Assembly: GCA_021774955.1 (NCBI GenBank) | Contig: JAJFIN010000347.1 | Location: 1 to 7,096, forward strand | Reading direction: 5' to 3' | Source of the DNA: Alphaproteobacteria bacterium | GTDB taxonomy: Bacteria; Pseudomonadota; Alphaproteobacteria; M2410 | Length of the DNA stretch: 7,096 nucleotides | Part shown: positions 1-5,792 of the stretch, piece after piece | Position numbering within the stretch: the first letter of the stretch is position 1 | Layout: each line of letters opens with the position of its first letter | Notes under the pieces: model-generated | Database searches by the model: none | What the model saw: the letters and a program-made list of their open reading frames with translations, nothing else | Told to the model about the DNA's origin: nothing | Made by a program: the position numbers and the translations under genes

Positions 1-416
1 CATGGATGACTTGAATTGGTAAGCCCGTTGATCACCGGTACGCTGGCATGTGCAGCCAGCTCCTCAAGGTTTTCATGGCGGGTCGTGCGGATCATGATGG
101 CGTCAACATAACGTGACAAGACGCGCGCCGTGTCGGCAATCGTTTCACCTCGCCCGAGCTGCAATTCACTATTGCTCAGGATTGTCGAACGCCCACCTAA
201 TTGCCTGATACCAACATCGAAGGAAACACGTGTTCTGGTTGACGGTTTTTCAAATATCATCGCCAGGACATGGCCTTCGAGCGGCTTGTCAGGATCTGAC
301 TGACCGCGCGGCAAGCCATCACGAGCGGTCTTGCGTGCTCGTGCATCAGCAATGAGGCCGCGGAGTGCGTCGCCATCAAAATCTTTGATGTCTAAAAAAT
401 GCTTTGTTCCGGTCAT
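1..416 (-). CDS. argF: Ornithine carbamoyltransferase, N-terminal part (cut by the window edge)
   Basis: Translating the minus strand from the ATG at 416-414 gives 138 residues with no stop before the window ends. The protein transfers carbamoyl from carbamoyl phosphate to ornithine, making citrulline in cytoplasmic arginine biosynthesis. The carbamoyl-phosphate signature STRTR is at residues 59-63, inside FEKPSTRTRVSF. A conserved MIRT stretch lies at about 108-111. The visible part ends in VPVINGLTNSSHP, the start of the family's HPCQ motif. About the first 45% of a typical 300-310 residue enzyme is present, covering the carbamoyl-phosphate domain; the ornithine-binding domain is off the edge. 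The start codon lies one base after the argD stop (TAG-C-ATG) with only a weak purine stretch before it, so translation is probably coupled to argD. The intact signature makes the identification firm and argues against a pseudogene, although the missing half cannot be judged. Confidence 0.95.
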   Translation of the reverse strand, partial: MTGTKHFLDIKDFDGDALRGLIADARARKTARDGLPRGQSDPDKPLEGHVLAMIFEKPSTRTRVSFDVGIRQLGGRSTILSNSELQLGRGETIADTARVLSRYVDAIMIRTTRHENLEELAAHASVPVINGLTNSSHP

Positions 417-417
417 G

Positions 418-1620
418 CTAGTCTTTCGCCGCTTGCGCCTCGATATCGCTACATGCTGCGGACAGTTTTTCAATAGCTTCAGCGATATGAGTTTCATCGA
501 TGATCAACGGTGGAAGAAGGCGAATGACATTGTCACCGGCAGCAACCGTCATCAAACCGCCCTCACGCAAGCTCTGCAACATTTCGAGATTGGGTGTTTT
601 TAGTTTGATACCGATCATCAACCCCTCACCACGAATTTCTTCAATGACATCGCTGTGTTCATCAGCCAACATAGCGAGCTGCTGGCGCAATCGTTTGGAG
701 ATGTCGTTCACATGGTCTAGGAACCCGGGCTCAAGAACGACATCGAGCACAGCGTTGCCAACGGCCATGGCCAGTGGGTTGCCACCAAACGTCGATCCGT
801 GCGTCCCTTTAACCATGCCAACTGCGGCCTCTTCGGTCGCCAAGCAAGCACCCATTGGAAAACCGCTGCCGATGCCCTTAGCAATGGCCATGATGTCAGG
901 TGCGATCGCCGCCCATTCGTGGGCAAATAATTTTCCGGTGCGACCGACACCACATTGAACTTCGTCAAGAATAAGAAGTAGACCGTTGTCATCGCATAGG
1001 GCGCGGACCGACCTTAAAAAATCATTGGCGAAGGGTTTGATGCCGCCCTCTCCCTGAACCGGCTCAAGCAGAATGCCAGCTGTTTCATCATTGATCGCCG
1101 CTTTGAGCGCTTCGAGATCGCCAAATGGTATCTGATCAAAACCTTTGACTTTGGGTCCAAAACCATCGAGATATTTGTCCTGGCCGCCTGCTGCGATCAT
1201 GGCCAAGCTTCGCCCATGGAAGGCGCCTTCAAAGGTTATGATGCGAAACCGCTCAGGCGCGCCATTAGCTGCGTGAAATTTCCGCGCCATCTTGATCGAA
1301 CATTCCATGGCCTCAACACCAGAATTGGTGAAGAAAACCGTGTCAGCAAAAGTCGCATCAACGAGGCGCTGAGCCAGACGTTCCTGACCGGGAATACGAT
1401 ACATGTTGGAGGTGTGCCACAACGTATTGACCTGCTCGGTGAGCGCTGCCACCAGTTTTGGATGGCAATGGCCGAGCGAGTTAACGGCAATTCCTGCGGC
1501 AAAATCCAGATAGCGTTTGCCCTCTTTGCCGATCAAATAGACGCCTTCGCCCCGTTCAATTCCTAAATCAGCCCCTCCATAGGTGGGCATTACCGGCGTG
1601 ATCACGCTCGCCTCCATCAT
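418..1620 (-). CDS. argD: Acetylornithine aminotransferase (class III, PLP-dependent)
   Basis: This 400-residue protein has the usual length for ArgD, a cytoplasmic pyridoxal-phosphate enzyme that interconverts N-acetylglutamate semialdehyde and N-acetylornithine. The class III fold is clear: AAGIAVNSLGHCHP at about 41-54, the cofactor phosphate loop NSGVEA at 99-104, AFHGRS at 133-138, EPVQGEGG at 186-193, LDEVQCGVGRTGK with Asp219 for the pyridine nitrogen, and the Schiff-base lysine Lys248 in AKGIGSGFPMGA. GTHGSTFGGNPLA at 272-284 contributes to the neighbouring subunit's cofactor site. Two consecutive ATG codons (1620 and 1617) could start it; no strong Shine-Dalgarno precedes either. It is followed after one base by argF, which supports the arginine role. 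Family members often also act as succinyldiaminopimelate aminotransferase (DapC) in lysine synthesis; the sequence alone cannot exclude that second activity. Confidence 0.96.
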   Translation of the reverse strand: MMEASVITPVMPTYGGADLGIERGEGVYLIGKEGKRYLDFAAGIAVNSLGHCHPKLVAALTEQVNTLWHTSNMYRIPGQERLAQRLVDATFADTVFFTNSGVEAMECSIKMARKFHAANGAPERFRIITFEGAFHGRSLAMIAAGGQDKYLDGFGPKVKGFDQIPFGDLEALKAAINDETAGILLEPVQGEGGIKPFANDFLRSVRALCDDNGLLLILDEVQCGVGRTGKLFAHEWAAIAPDIMAIAKGIGSGFPMGACLATEEAAVGMVKGTHGSTFGGNPLAMAVGNAVLDVVLEPGFLDHVNDISKRLRQQLAMLADEHSDVIEEIRGEGLMIGIKLKTPNLEMLQSLREGGLMTVAAGDNVIRLLPPLIIDETHIAEAIEKLSAACSDIEAQAAKD

Positions 1621-1664
1621 TGTGTTTGGTCTTTGAGGCCAATTCGGTGGCCTTTAAAAAGGTA

Positions 1665-1705
1665 ATCCCGCCTTGGGCGCCCGCAAGCGCCAAGATAGGC
1701 GGGAT
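1665..1705 (-). terminator. Long hairpin with T-run: probable terminator of the permease gene, or argD leader element
   Basis: An 8-bp perfect outer stem pairs 1665-1672 (ATCCCGCC) with 1698-1705 (GGCGGGAT). After a four-base bulge on one side, an inner stem pairs 1673-1680 with 1687-1693, with one bulged G, closing on a six-base loop (1681-1686). Read on the minus strand, the hairpin is followed within four bases by five T residues (1656-1660), as expected for intrinsic termination. It lies 66 bases after the permease stop codon and 44 bases before argD. Termination of the permease transcript is the simplest reading. Because it also sits in the argD leader, attenuation or processing of an arg transcript is possible. 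A smaller 5-bp stem (AGGCC/GGCCT, 1636-1653) lies between it and argD. Confidence 0.55.
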
Positions 1706-1771
1706 AACACCATAAGTATCTTTTGCCGCCCATTCTAAGTCAAATGTTTTACGCCCGTAAGCGCTTTGTTA

Positions 1772-2593
1772 TCAAGGTCGCAATTTGTAACCCGACCGGA
1801 GAACCCCAAGACAGGCCACCCAGAGCGTCAGATTGATGACGACCAGCATGGACAGTCCGATAGCCAGATTGCCTTCAGCATGACCAGTAAAACCAAAACG
1901 GAAGCCATCGATCATGTAGAAAAAGGGATTGGCGAAACTGACCGACCGCCATGGTTCGGGCAATATGGTGACTGAATAGAACGTGCCCGATAGGAAGGTC
2001 AAAGGCATGATGAGGAAATTGTTGACGGTGGCCAGATGGTCAAACTTGTCAGCCCAGATCGCCCCGAGGGTTCCGATTTGCCCCATCATCAAAGCGCCGC
2101 CAAAGGCATAAAAGAAGATGGCCCAAAAATGCGCGACTTGTAGATCAACAAAGGGCAGGATGATCAAAATGGTGGCAAAACCAACAACCAGGCCACGCGT
2201 CGCAGCCCCAAACCCAAAGGCAACAGCCAGCTCACCGGAAGATAATGGCGGCATCAAAATATCGACTATGTTGCCTTGAACCTTTGACATCAAAATCGAC
2301 GAGCTTGAATTGGCAAAGGCATTTTGAAGAACCCCCATCATGACGAGGCCCGGCGCCATAAAGGTTGCAAACGGGACACCTGCAACATCGGGGCGATATT
2401 TGCCCAGAGCCAGCTTAAAGATCAGAAGGAAGATCAATGAATTCATGGCCGGGGCAAAAATGGTTTGAAGATGGATCTTCAAAAACCGGCGAACTTCGCG
2501 CCAATAAAGCGTCCACAGGCCGAGCCAATTCACATGGCCAAAACGACGTGTGCCCGGAGCTAATCGTGTGCTGAATGTTTCTTGTGTGGTCAT
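1772..2593 (-). CDS. ABC-2 type exporter, membrane (permease) subunit, YadH-like
   Basis: This is a 273-residue integral inner-membrane protein of the ABC-2 permease family, whose members pair with a separate ATPase to export drugs, lipids or polysaccharides. The substrate is not evident. After a soluble, basic N-terminus (1-40) come hydrophobic segments at about 48-64, 78-96, 122-150, 154-180, 190-210 and 243-265. Family hallmarks are the KVQGNIVDILMPPLSSGEL stretch (about 104-122), PLTFLSGTFYS (197-207), NPFFYMIDGFR (222-232) and the ending RSGYKLRP. The start at 2593 is chosen because AGAGGA (2606-2601) sits seven bases upstream and the membrane protein begins naturally there. An in-frame extension to 2725 adds 44 residues unlike the family. 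No ATPase gene adjoins it: argD lies downstream and gcrA is divergent upstream. The partner must be elsewhere, if there is one. Confidence 0.88.
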   Translation of the reverse strand: MTTQETFSTRLAPGTRRFGHVNWLGLWTLYWREVRRFLKIHLQTIFAPAMNSLIFLLIFKLALGKYRPDVAGVPFATFMAPGLVMMGVLQNAFANSSSSILMSKVQGNIVDILMPPLSSGELAVAFGFGAATRGLVVGFATILIILPFVDLQVAHFWAIFFYAFGGALMMGQIGTLGAIWADKFDHLATVNNFLIMPLTFLSGTFYSVTILPEPWRSVSFANPFFYMIDGFRFGFTGHAEGNLAIGLSMLVVINLTLWVACLGVLRSGYKLRP

Positions 2594-2600
2594 CAATAAA

Positions 2601-2606
2601 TCCTCT
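2601..2606 (-). promoter_or_regulatory. Ribosome binding site deciding the permease start
   Basis: On the minus strand AGAGGA lies seven bases before the ATG at 2593-2591. It supports this start over the upstream in-frame start at 2725. Confidence 0.7.
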
Positions 2607-2652
2607 AAGCAAAGGCTACTTTTCCCCAGCTTTTTTGATCCTGCGGCGCCCC

Positions 2653-2661
2653 TGTGGATAG
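2653..2661 (-). promoter_or_regulatory. DnaA-box-like sequence (one mismatch)
   Basis: TGTGGATAG on the plus strand reads CTATCCACA on the minus strand. It differs from the classical DnaA box TTATCCACA only at the second position. It lies far upstream of gcrA and close to the permease start, so a regulatory role is uncertain and chance is a real possibility. Confidence 0.25.
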
Positions 2662-2761
2662 ATGTCGCAAGACCGCAGACAGACACATTATTCGTTGGCT
2701 TACGGTATGTGCATAAGTCCCGCAAGGGTTCGTTCAGCCCCCAAATATGGTAAATTATTCC

Positions 2762-2789
2762 TTGGCCTGGGGCTCATCTTGTATAGAAT
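2762..2789 (+). promoter_or_regulatory. Candidate sigma70-type promoter for gcrA
   Basis: TTGGCC (2762-2767, four of six matches to TTGACA) is separated by 16 bases from TAGAAT (2784-2789, five of six matches to TATAAT). Transcription would begin near 2796, giving a leader of about 100 bases before the gcrA start. This is the best plus-strand match I see in the region, but alphaproteobacterial promoters are often degenerate, so it is tentative. Confidence 0.3.
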
Positions 2790-2817
2790 GCCCCTTGAGC
2801 TACGACATGTTGTGTTC

Positions 2818-2826
2818 TTTTTCACA
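2818..2826 (+). promoter_or_regulatory. DnaA-box-like sequence upstream of gcrA
   Basis: TTTTTCACA matches the relaxed DnaA-box consensus TTWTNCACA at every position. It lies 71 bases upstream of the gcrA start and inside the inverted repeat 2810-2827. In Caulobacter crescentus DnaA activates gcrA transcription, so a DnaA site here would be functionally sensible. A T-rich nine-mer of relaxed consensus can also arise by chance. Confidence 0.35.
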
Positions 2827-2886
2827 ATTTTCGTCACGTCGTTCAAGATGTCGACGGTGATATTTGCTCACACTAGGGCTGATTAC

Positions 2887-2892
2887 GGAGGG
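2887..2892 (+). promoter_or_regulatory. Ribosome binding site deciding the gcrA start
   Basis: GGAGGG ends five bases before the ATG at 2898-2900. It overlaps the alternative in-frame GTG at 2892, which would have no space for a ribosome binding site, so the ATG is preferred. Confidence 0.75.
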
Positions 2893-2897
2893 TGCCA

Positions 2898-3338
2898 ATG
2901 GCCTGGACCGAAGACCGGGTGGAACAGTTGAAGAAACTATGGGCGGAAGGGCTGAGTGCCAGCCAAATCGCTCGAACCATGGGCGAGGTCACGCGCAATG
3001 CGGTGATCGGTAAGGTCCATCGTTTAGGGCTTTCTGGACGGGCGACGACAAGCCGGGCTGAACGTCCGCGTCGTGCAACTATTCCCAAACCCTTGCCGAA
3101 ACCAATTATCCATGAACCGGAAAATGTTGTTGAAGCAAAATTGGACAACGGTGAATTTGCAACGGTACTGACGCTCAATCAGAATATGTGCCGCTGGCCG
3201 ATTGGCGACCCGGGATCCACTGATTTTCATTTCTGTGGTCAAAGCACCGAAGGCCCGTCGCCTTACTGCTCTGCGCACGGAAGAATGGCTTATCAGCCAG
3301 CCCAGGCCCGCAGGGACCGCCGTCGCGCGTCGGGTTAA
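2898..3338 (+). CDS. gcrA: GcrA family cell-cycle transcription regulator
   Basis: The 146-residue product matches the GcrA family, which binds the sigma70 RNA polymerase holoenzyme and DNA and, in Caulobacter, activates promoters carrying CcrM-methylated GANTC sites to control S-phase and division genes. The N-terminal DNA-binding domain is at about 1-48: WTEDRVEQLKKLWAEGLSAS, then QIARTMGEVTRNAVIGKVHRLGL. A basic and proline-rich linker follows (about 49-75). The conserved C-terminal sigma-interacting part spans about 92-134 with CRWPIGDP, FHFCG, YCSAHGRMAYQP. Cys98, Cys113, Cys124 and His127 are spaced like a metal site, which is my inference. The protein is somewhat shorter than the roughly 170-residue Caulobacter GcrA, mainly in the linker and tail. 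It is divergent from the permease and convergent with phoB, so it is probably transcribed alone. Confidence 0.96.
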   Translation: MAWTEDRVEQLKKLWAEGLSASQIARTMGEVTRNAVIGKVHRLGLSGRATTSRAERPRRATIPKPLPKPIIHEPENVVEAKLDNGEFATVLTLNQNMCRWPIGDPGSTDFHFCGQSTEGPSPYCSAHGRMAYQPAQARRDRRRASG

Positions 3339-3365
3339 GTGCCTCAGAATATGCGGAAGAATTTG

Positions 3366-3394
3366 GAGACAGCCTCATATCAGTAGGCTGTCTC
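3366..3394. terminator. Perfect 10-bp hairpin between convergent gcrA and phoB: probable bidirectional terminator
   Basis: GAGACAGCCT (3366-3375) pairs perfectly with AGGCTGTCTC (3385-3394) around a nine-base loop. It lies in the 59-base gap between the gcrA stop (3338) and the phoB stop (3398), where both transcripts must end. Neither flank has a strong T-run (TATTCATT on plus, AAATTCTT on minus), so efficiency in either direction is uncertain, but position and symmetry fit a shared terminator. Confidence 0.6.
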
Positions 3395-3397
3395 TAT

Positions 3398-4105
3398 TCA
3401 TTGCGCGCATGATGAGCTGAAATTTTCGTCCATCGAGTAACCTGCCGCCCGAACAGTGCGTATGGGATCCGGTGCGTCAACCTTCTTGAGCGCTTTACGC
3501 AACCGGCCGACGTGAACGTCGACCGTACGCTCTTCGACATAAACTTCCGAACCCCAAACGGCGTCAAGTAATTGACTGCGGCTGAACACCCGCCCTGGAT
3601 GCTGCATCAAATAATCGAGCAAACGAAACTCTGTTGGCCCGAGATGGATCTCACCGCCAGCGCGATGCACACGGTGGGTTACGCGATCAATGGCAATGTC
3701 GCCTAACTCTAATACGTCTTCTGCCAAAGCTGGACGAATGCGCCGCATGACAGCATGGATTCGGGCCATGAGTTCGGACATAGAAAATGGCTTGGTGATA
3801 TAATCATCGGCACCAGTATCCAAACCCCGTATGCGATCGGCTTCCTCACCGCGCGCGGTGAGAAGAATGATCGGTGTGTTTCGGGTTTCTGTGCTCGCCC
3901 GAAAACGCCGGCAAAGTTCAATGCCAGAAATCTGCGGCAACATCCAATCCAAGAGAATGAGATCGGGTTTTCGTTCTTGAGCAAGTAGCAGTGCTTCGTC
4001 ACCATCGCGTGCGTCGTAGACATCAAAACCATCTTTTTGAAGATTGTAACGTAGCAAAATTACAAGCGCTTCTTCATCTTCAACAATCAAGGCAGACAAA
4101 GCCAC
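3398..4105 (-). CDS. phoB: Phosphate regulon response regulator PhoB (OmpR family)
   Basis: This 235-residue cytoplasmic two-component regulator is phosphorylated by PhoR under phosphate limitation and then activates Pho promoters, including pst. The receiver domain (about 4-120) has the acidic pocket Glu9/Asp10, the phosphoacceptor Asp53 in LLDWMLP, Thr83 and Lys105, the same positions as in E. coli PhoB. The winged-helix DNA-binding domain (about 130-225) contains LGPTEFRLLDYLMQHPG, the recognition-helix region RTVDVHVGRLRKAL (193-206) and the wing IRTVRAAGYSMD. A short serine-rich tail of about ten residues follows. The start is GTG, with AGGAG (4120-4116) ten bases upstream; an in-frame stop just beyond blocks any longer form. 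It follows phoU by 19 bases as the last gene of the pst operon. Its position after phoU separates PhoB from other OmpR-family regulators. Confidence 0.95.
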   Translation of the reverse strand: MALSALIVEDEEALVILLRYNLQKDGFDVYDARDGDEALLLAQERKPDLILLDWMLPQISGIELCRRFRASTETRNTPIILLTARGEEADRIRGLDTGADDYITKPFSMSELMARIHAVMRRIRPALAEDVLELGDIAIDRVTHRVHRAGGEIHLGPTEFRLLDYLMQHPGRVFSRSQLLDAVWGSEVYVEERTVDVHVGRLRKALKKVDAPDPIRTVRAAGYSMDENFSSSCAQ

Positions 4106-4124
4106 GATTACAAAACTCCTCTTA

Positions 4125-4835
4125 TCATGATGTCACTTCAGGCAAACTAGCCGAACTAGTCGAATCTGATTTCGGTCGCTCATCGGTTAAACGTTCACCA
4201 ACGATCACATAGTGAATGGTTTCGGCAATGTTAGTGACGTGGTCGCCGATGCGTTCAATGTTTTTTGCAATGAATAATAGGTGTGTACACAAACCAATCG
4301 TGCGTGGATCTTCCATCATATAAGTGAGAAGCTCACGAAAAATCGAATTGTACAAATCGTCTATCTGCTCATCTCTACTCCAAACATCGATTGCTAAATC
4401 GGCATCTCTGCGGCCATAGGAATCTAGAACATTATGCAATTGAGAAAGGGCAAGGCGGCCAATTTCGGAGAGACCGGGGCTTAATTTCACCGGCTCTCCG
4501 GCATTTAGAACAAGGGCACGCTTCGAGATGTTTTTAGCGAAATCACCAACGCGCTCCAAATCGGAAGTGATTTTGATCGCGGAAATCGCCTCTCGCAGAT
4601 CGTTCGCCATTGGTTGGCGTAAAGCAAGAAGACGAATAGATAAATCTTCTACTTCTTGTTCGATCGCATCGATCTCTTTGTCTCCGGCTATCACCACATT
4701 AGCCAGTTCAGAGTCGCGGCGGATGACACTCTCCATGGCTTTTGTGAGTTGGCGTTCGGCGAGACCGCCCATATTGGCAATCTTTGCGGCAATCTCCTCT
4801 AATTCATTCTCAAATGATTTTACAATATGAGGCAT
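4125..4835 (-). CDS. phoU: Phosphate transport and signalling accessory protein PhoU
   Basis: The 236-residue all-helical protein has two PhoU repeats. Each carries the metal-binding E-x-x-x-D motif: E94-R-V-G-D98 in SDLERVGDFAKNI and E194-R-I-G-D198 in KNIERIGDHVTNIAE. PhoU is a peripheral cytoplasmic protein that couples the Pst transporter to the PhoR kinase, restraining PhoB activation when phosphate is sufficient and limiting uptake. I start it at the ATG 4835-4833, giving MPHIVKSFENELEE, the usual PhoU beginning, with GGAG (4848-4845) nine bases upstream. The frame stays open to another ATG at 4913 that overlaps the pstB stop (TGATG) and would add 26 basic, proline- and glutamine-rich residues. 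A coupled longer form is possible but unlike the family. The last 20 or so residues are serine-rich and poorly conserved. Confidence 0.95.
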   Translation of the reverse strand: MPHIVKSFENELEEIAAKIANMGGLAERQLTKAMESVIRRDSELANVVIAGDKEIDAIEQEVEDLSIRLLALRQPMANDLREAISAIKITSDLERVGDFAKNISKRALVLNAGEPVKLSPGLSEIGRLALSQLHNVLDSYGRRDADLAIDVWSRDEQIDDLYNSIFRELLTYMMEDPRTIGLCTHLLFIAKNIERIGDHVTNIAETIHYVIVGERLTDERPKSDSTSSASLPEVTS

Positions 4836-4844
4836 ATTGGTTTG

Positions 4845-4848
4845 CTCC
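4845..4848 (-). promoter_or_regulatory. Ribosome binding site supporting the shorter phoU start
   Basis: GGAG on the minus strand, within CGGAGC, lies nine bases before the ATG at 4835. The alternative start at 4913 has only a weak and distant AGGG. Confidence 0.5.
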
Positions 4849-4912
4849 GATAGCTGAGGTGATTGAGGCGGCGTTTCAACTTTTTTCGGTCGGCGCTTTA
4901 AAATGCGAAACA

Positions 4913-5788
4913 TCAGCCAAACCGCCCTGTAATGTAATCCTGAGTTTTTTTGTTTTGTGGATTAGTGAATATTTGTTCGGTTTCACCAACTTCAATGATC
5001 TCCCCTAAATGGAAGAATGCCGTTCTCTGAGAGACGCGCGCCGCCTGCTGCATTGAATGAGTGACGATCACGATGCAATAATTCTCTCGAAGCTCATCAA
5101 TCAATTCCTCAATGCGGGCTGTCGCAATGGGGTCAAGCGCCGAACACGGTTCATCCATGAGGATAACTTCAGGGCTGACCGCGATCGCACGGGCAATACA
5201 AAGCCGCTGCTGCTGTCCGCCGGACAAAGAGGTGCCCGGCTCTTCTAGGCGTTTTTCAACTTCTGCCAACAGCCCCGCTCGTTCTAGGCTCATCATGACA
5301 ATTTCATCAAGGGCCGATTTATTCTCGGCAAGGCCGTGTATTTTTGCGCCATAAGCGACATTGTCGTAGATCGATTTAGGAAACGGGTTTGGTTTTTGAA
5401 AAACCATGCCAACGCGGGCGCGTAGCTGTACGGGGTCTATGGCCGAACTATAAATGTCTTCACCGTCCAGCAACACTGTTCCGGTCATGCGGGCGCCATC
5501 TATCGTGTCGTTCATCCGGTTGAGACAGCGGATAAATGTAGACTTGCCACATCCAGAAGGTCCGATCAGCGCCGTAACGCTGCTATCGAATATTTCTAAA
5601 TCGACATTAATCAGCGCCTGTTTGTCGCCATAGAACATGTCGACATTTTGAGTCTGAAATTTGATCGCGTCTGCAATATCGGTGGAGGCCACCGATAGTT
5701 GTTCGCCGCCGTTATCCTGATTACTCAATCCACTCACCCTATTTTGCAGATCCATGCTGATGCCGCGATTATACATTGGTTGTCCCAT
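4913..5788 (-). CDS. pstB: Phosphate ABC transporter ATP-binding subunit PstB
   Basis: This 291-residue ATPase powers phosphate import through the PstC-PstA channel. Motifs, numbered from the chosen start, are Walker A GPSGCGKST (76-84), the Q-loop glutamine at 131 in VFQKPNPFP, which is characteristic of PstB, the signature LSGGQQQR (188-195), Walker B ILMDEP (209-214) with the following SALDP D-loop, and the switch histidine His244 in VTHSMQQAAR. It ends in DYITGRFG, typical of the family. About 45 polar residues precede the ABC domain. The ATG at 5788 is chosen because GGTGA (5797-5793), which includes the pstA stop codon, lies four bases upstream. A TTG at 5824 in the same frame would overlap pstA by 32 bases. 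ATGs at 5776 and 5755 are also possible. The stop overlaps the alternative phoU ATG by one base. Confidence 0.96.
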   Translation of the reverse strand: MGQPMYNRGISMDLQNRVSGLSNQDNGGEQLSVASTDIADAIKFQTQNVDMFYGDKQALINVDLEIFDSSVTALIGPSGCGKSTFIRCLNRMNDTIDGARMTGTVLLDGEDIYSSAIDPVQLRARVGMVFQKPNPFPKSIYDNVAYGAKIHGLAENKSALDEIVMMSLERAGLLAEVEKRLEEPGTSLSGGQQQRLCIARAIAVSPEVILMDEPCSALDPIATARIEELIDELRENYCIVIVTHSMQQAARVSQRTAFFHLGEIIEVGETEQIFTNPQNKKTQDYITGRFG

Positions 5789-5792
5789 TAAT

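Larger units (their letters stand above)
2594..2897. other. Divergent intergenic region between the permease gene and gcrA
   Basis: These 304 bases hold no credible gene. Frames open across them are short, lack ribosome binding sites and have no recognisable domain. The region must carry the gcrA promoter and probably that of the permease. Visible elements are a candidate promoter (2762-2789), two DnaA-box-like sequences (2653-2661 and 2818-2826) and an inverted repeat TTGTG-N8-CACAA (2810-2827). I find no GANTC methylation site and no TTAA, so no CtrA site of the TTAA-N7-TTAA type. I could not identify a convincing minus-strand promoter for the permease. Confidence 0.6.

Noticed and set aside
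500..958. Plus-strand open frame of 152 codons opposite argD
   Set aside because: It lies entirely antisense to a clear ArgD coding sequence and its composition is that of a shadow frame.
2594..2725. In-frame N-terminal extension of the permease by 44 residues
   Set aside because: The extension does not resemble an ABC-2 permease N-terminus, has no ribosome binding site at 2725, and a good AGAGGA precedes the ATG at 2593.
2769..2794. GGGGC...GCCCC hairpin in the gcrA upstream region
   Set aside because: The stem is only 5 bp with a 16-base loop, overlaps the predicted -10 element, and has no T-run, so it is probably fortuitous.
2594..2897. Possible Pho box (paired TGTCA-type repeats) or CtrA box near gcrA
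   Set aside because: I see no pair of TGTCA-like half sites at 11-base spacing, and no TTAA in the region. The pst operon promoter, where a Pho box would be expected, lies outside the window.
2662..2931. Plus-strand open frame of 89 codons across the gcrA upstream region
   Set aside because: It runs into gcrA in another frame, has no ribosome binding site, and its translation has no recognisable domain.
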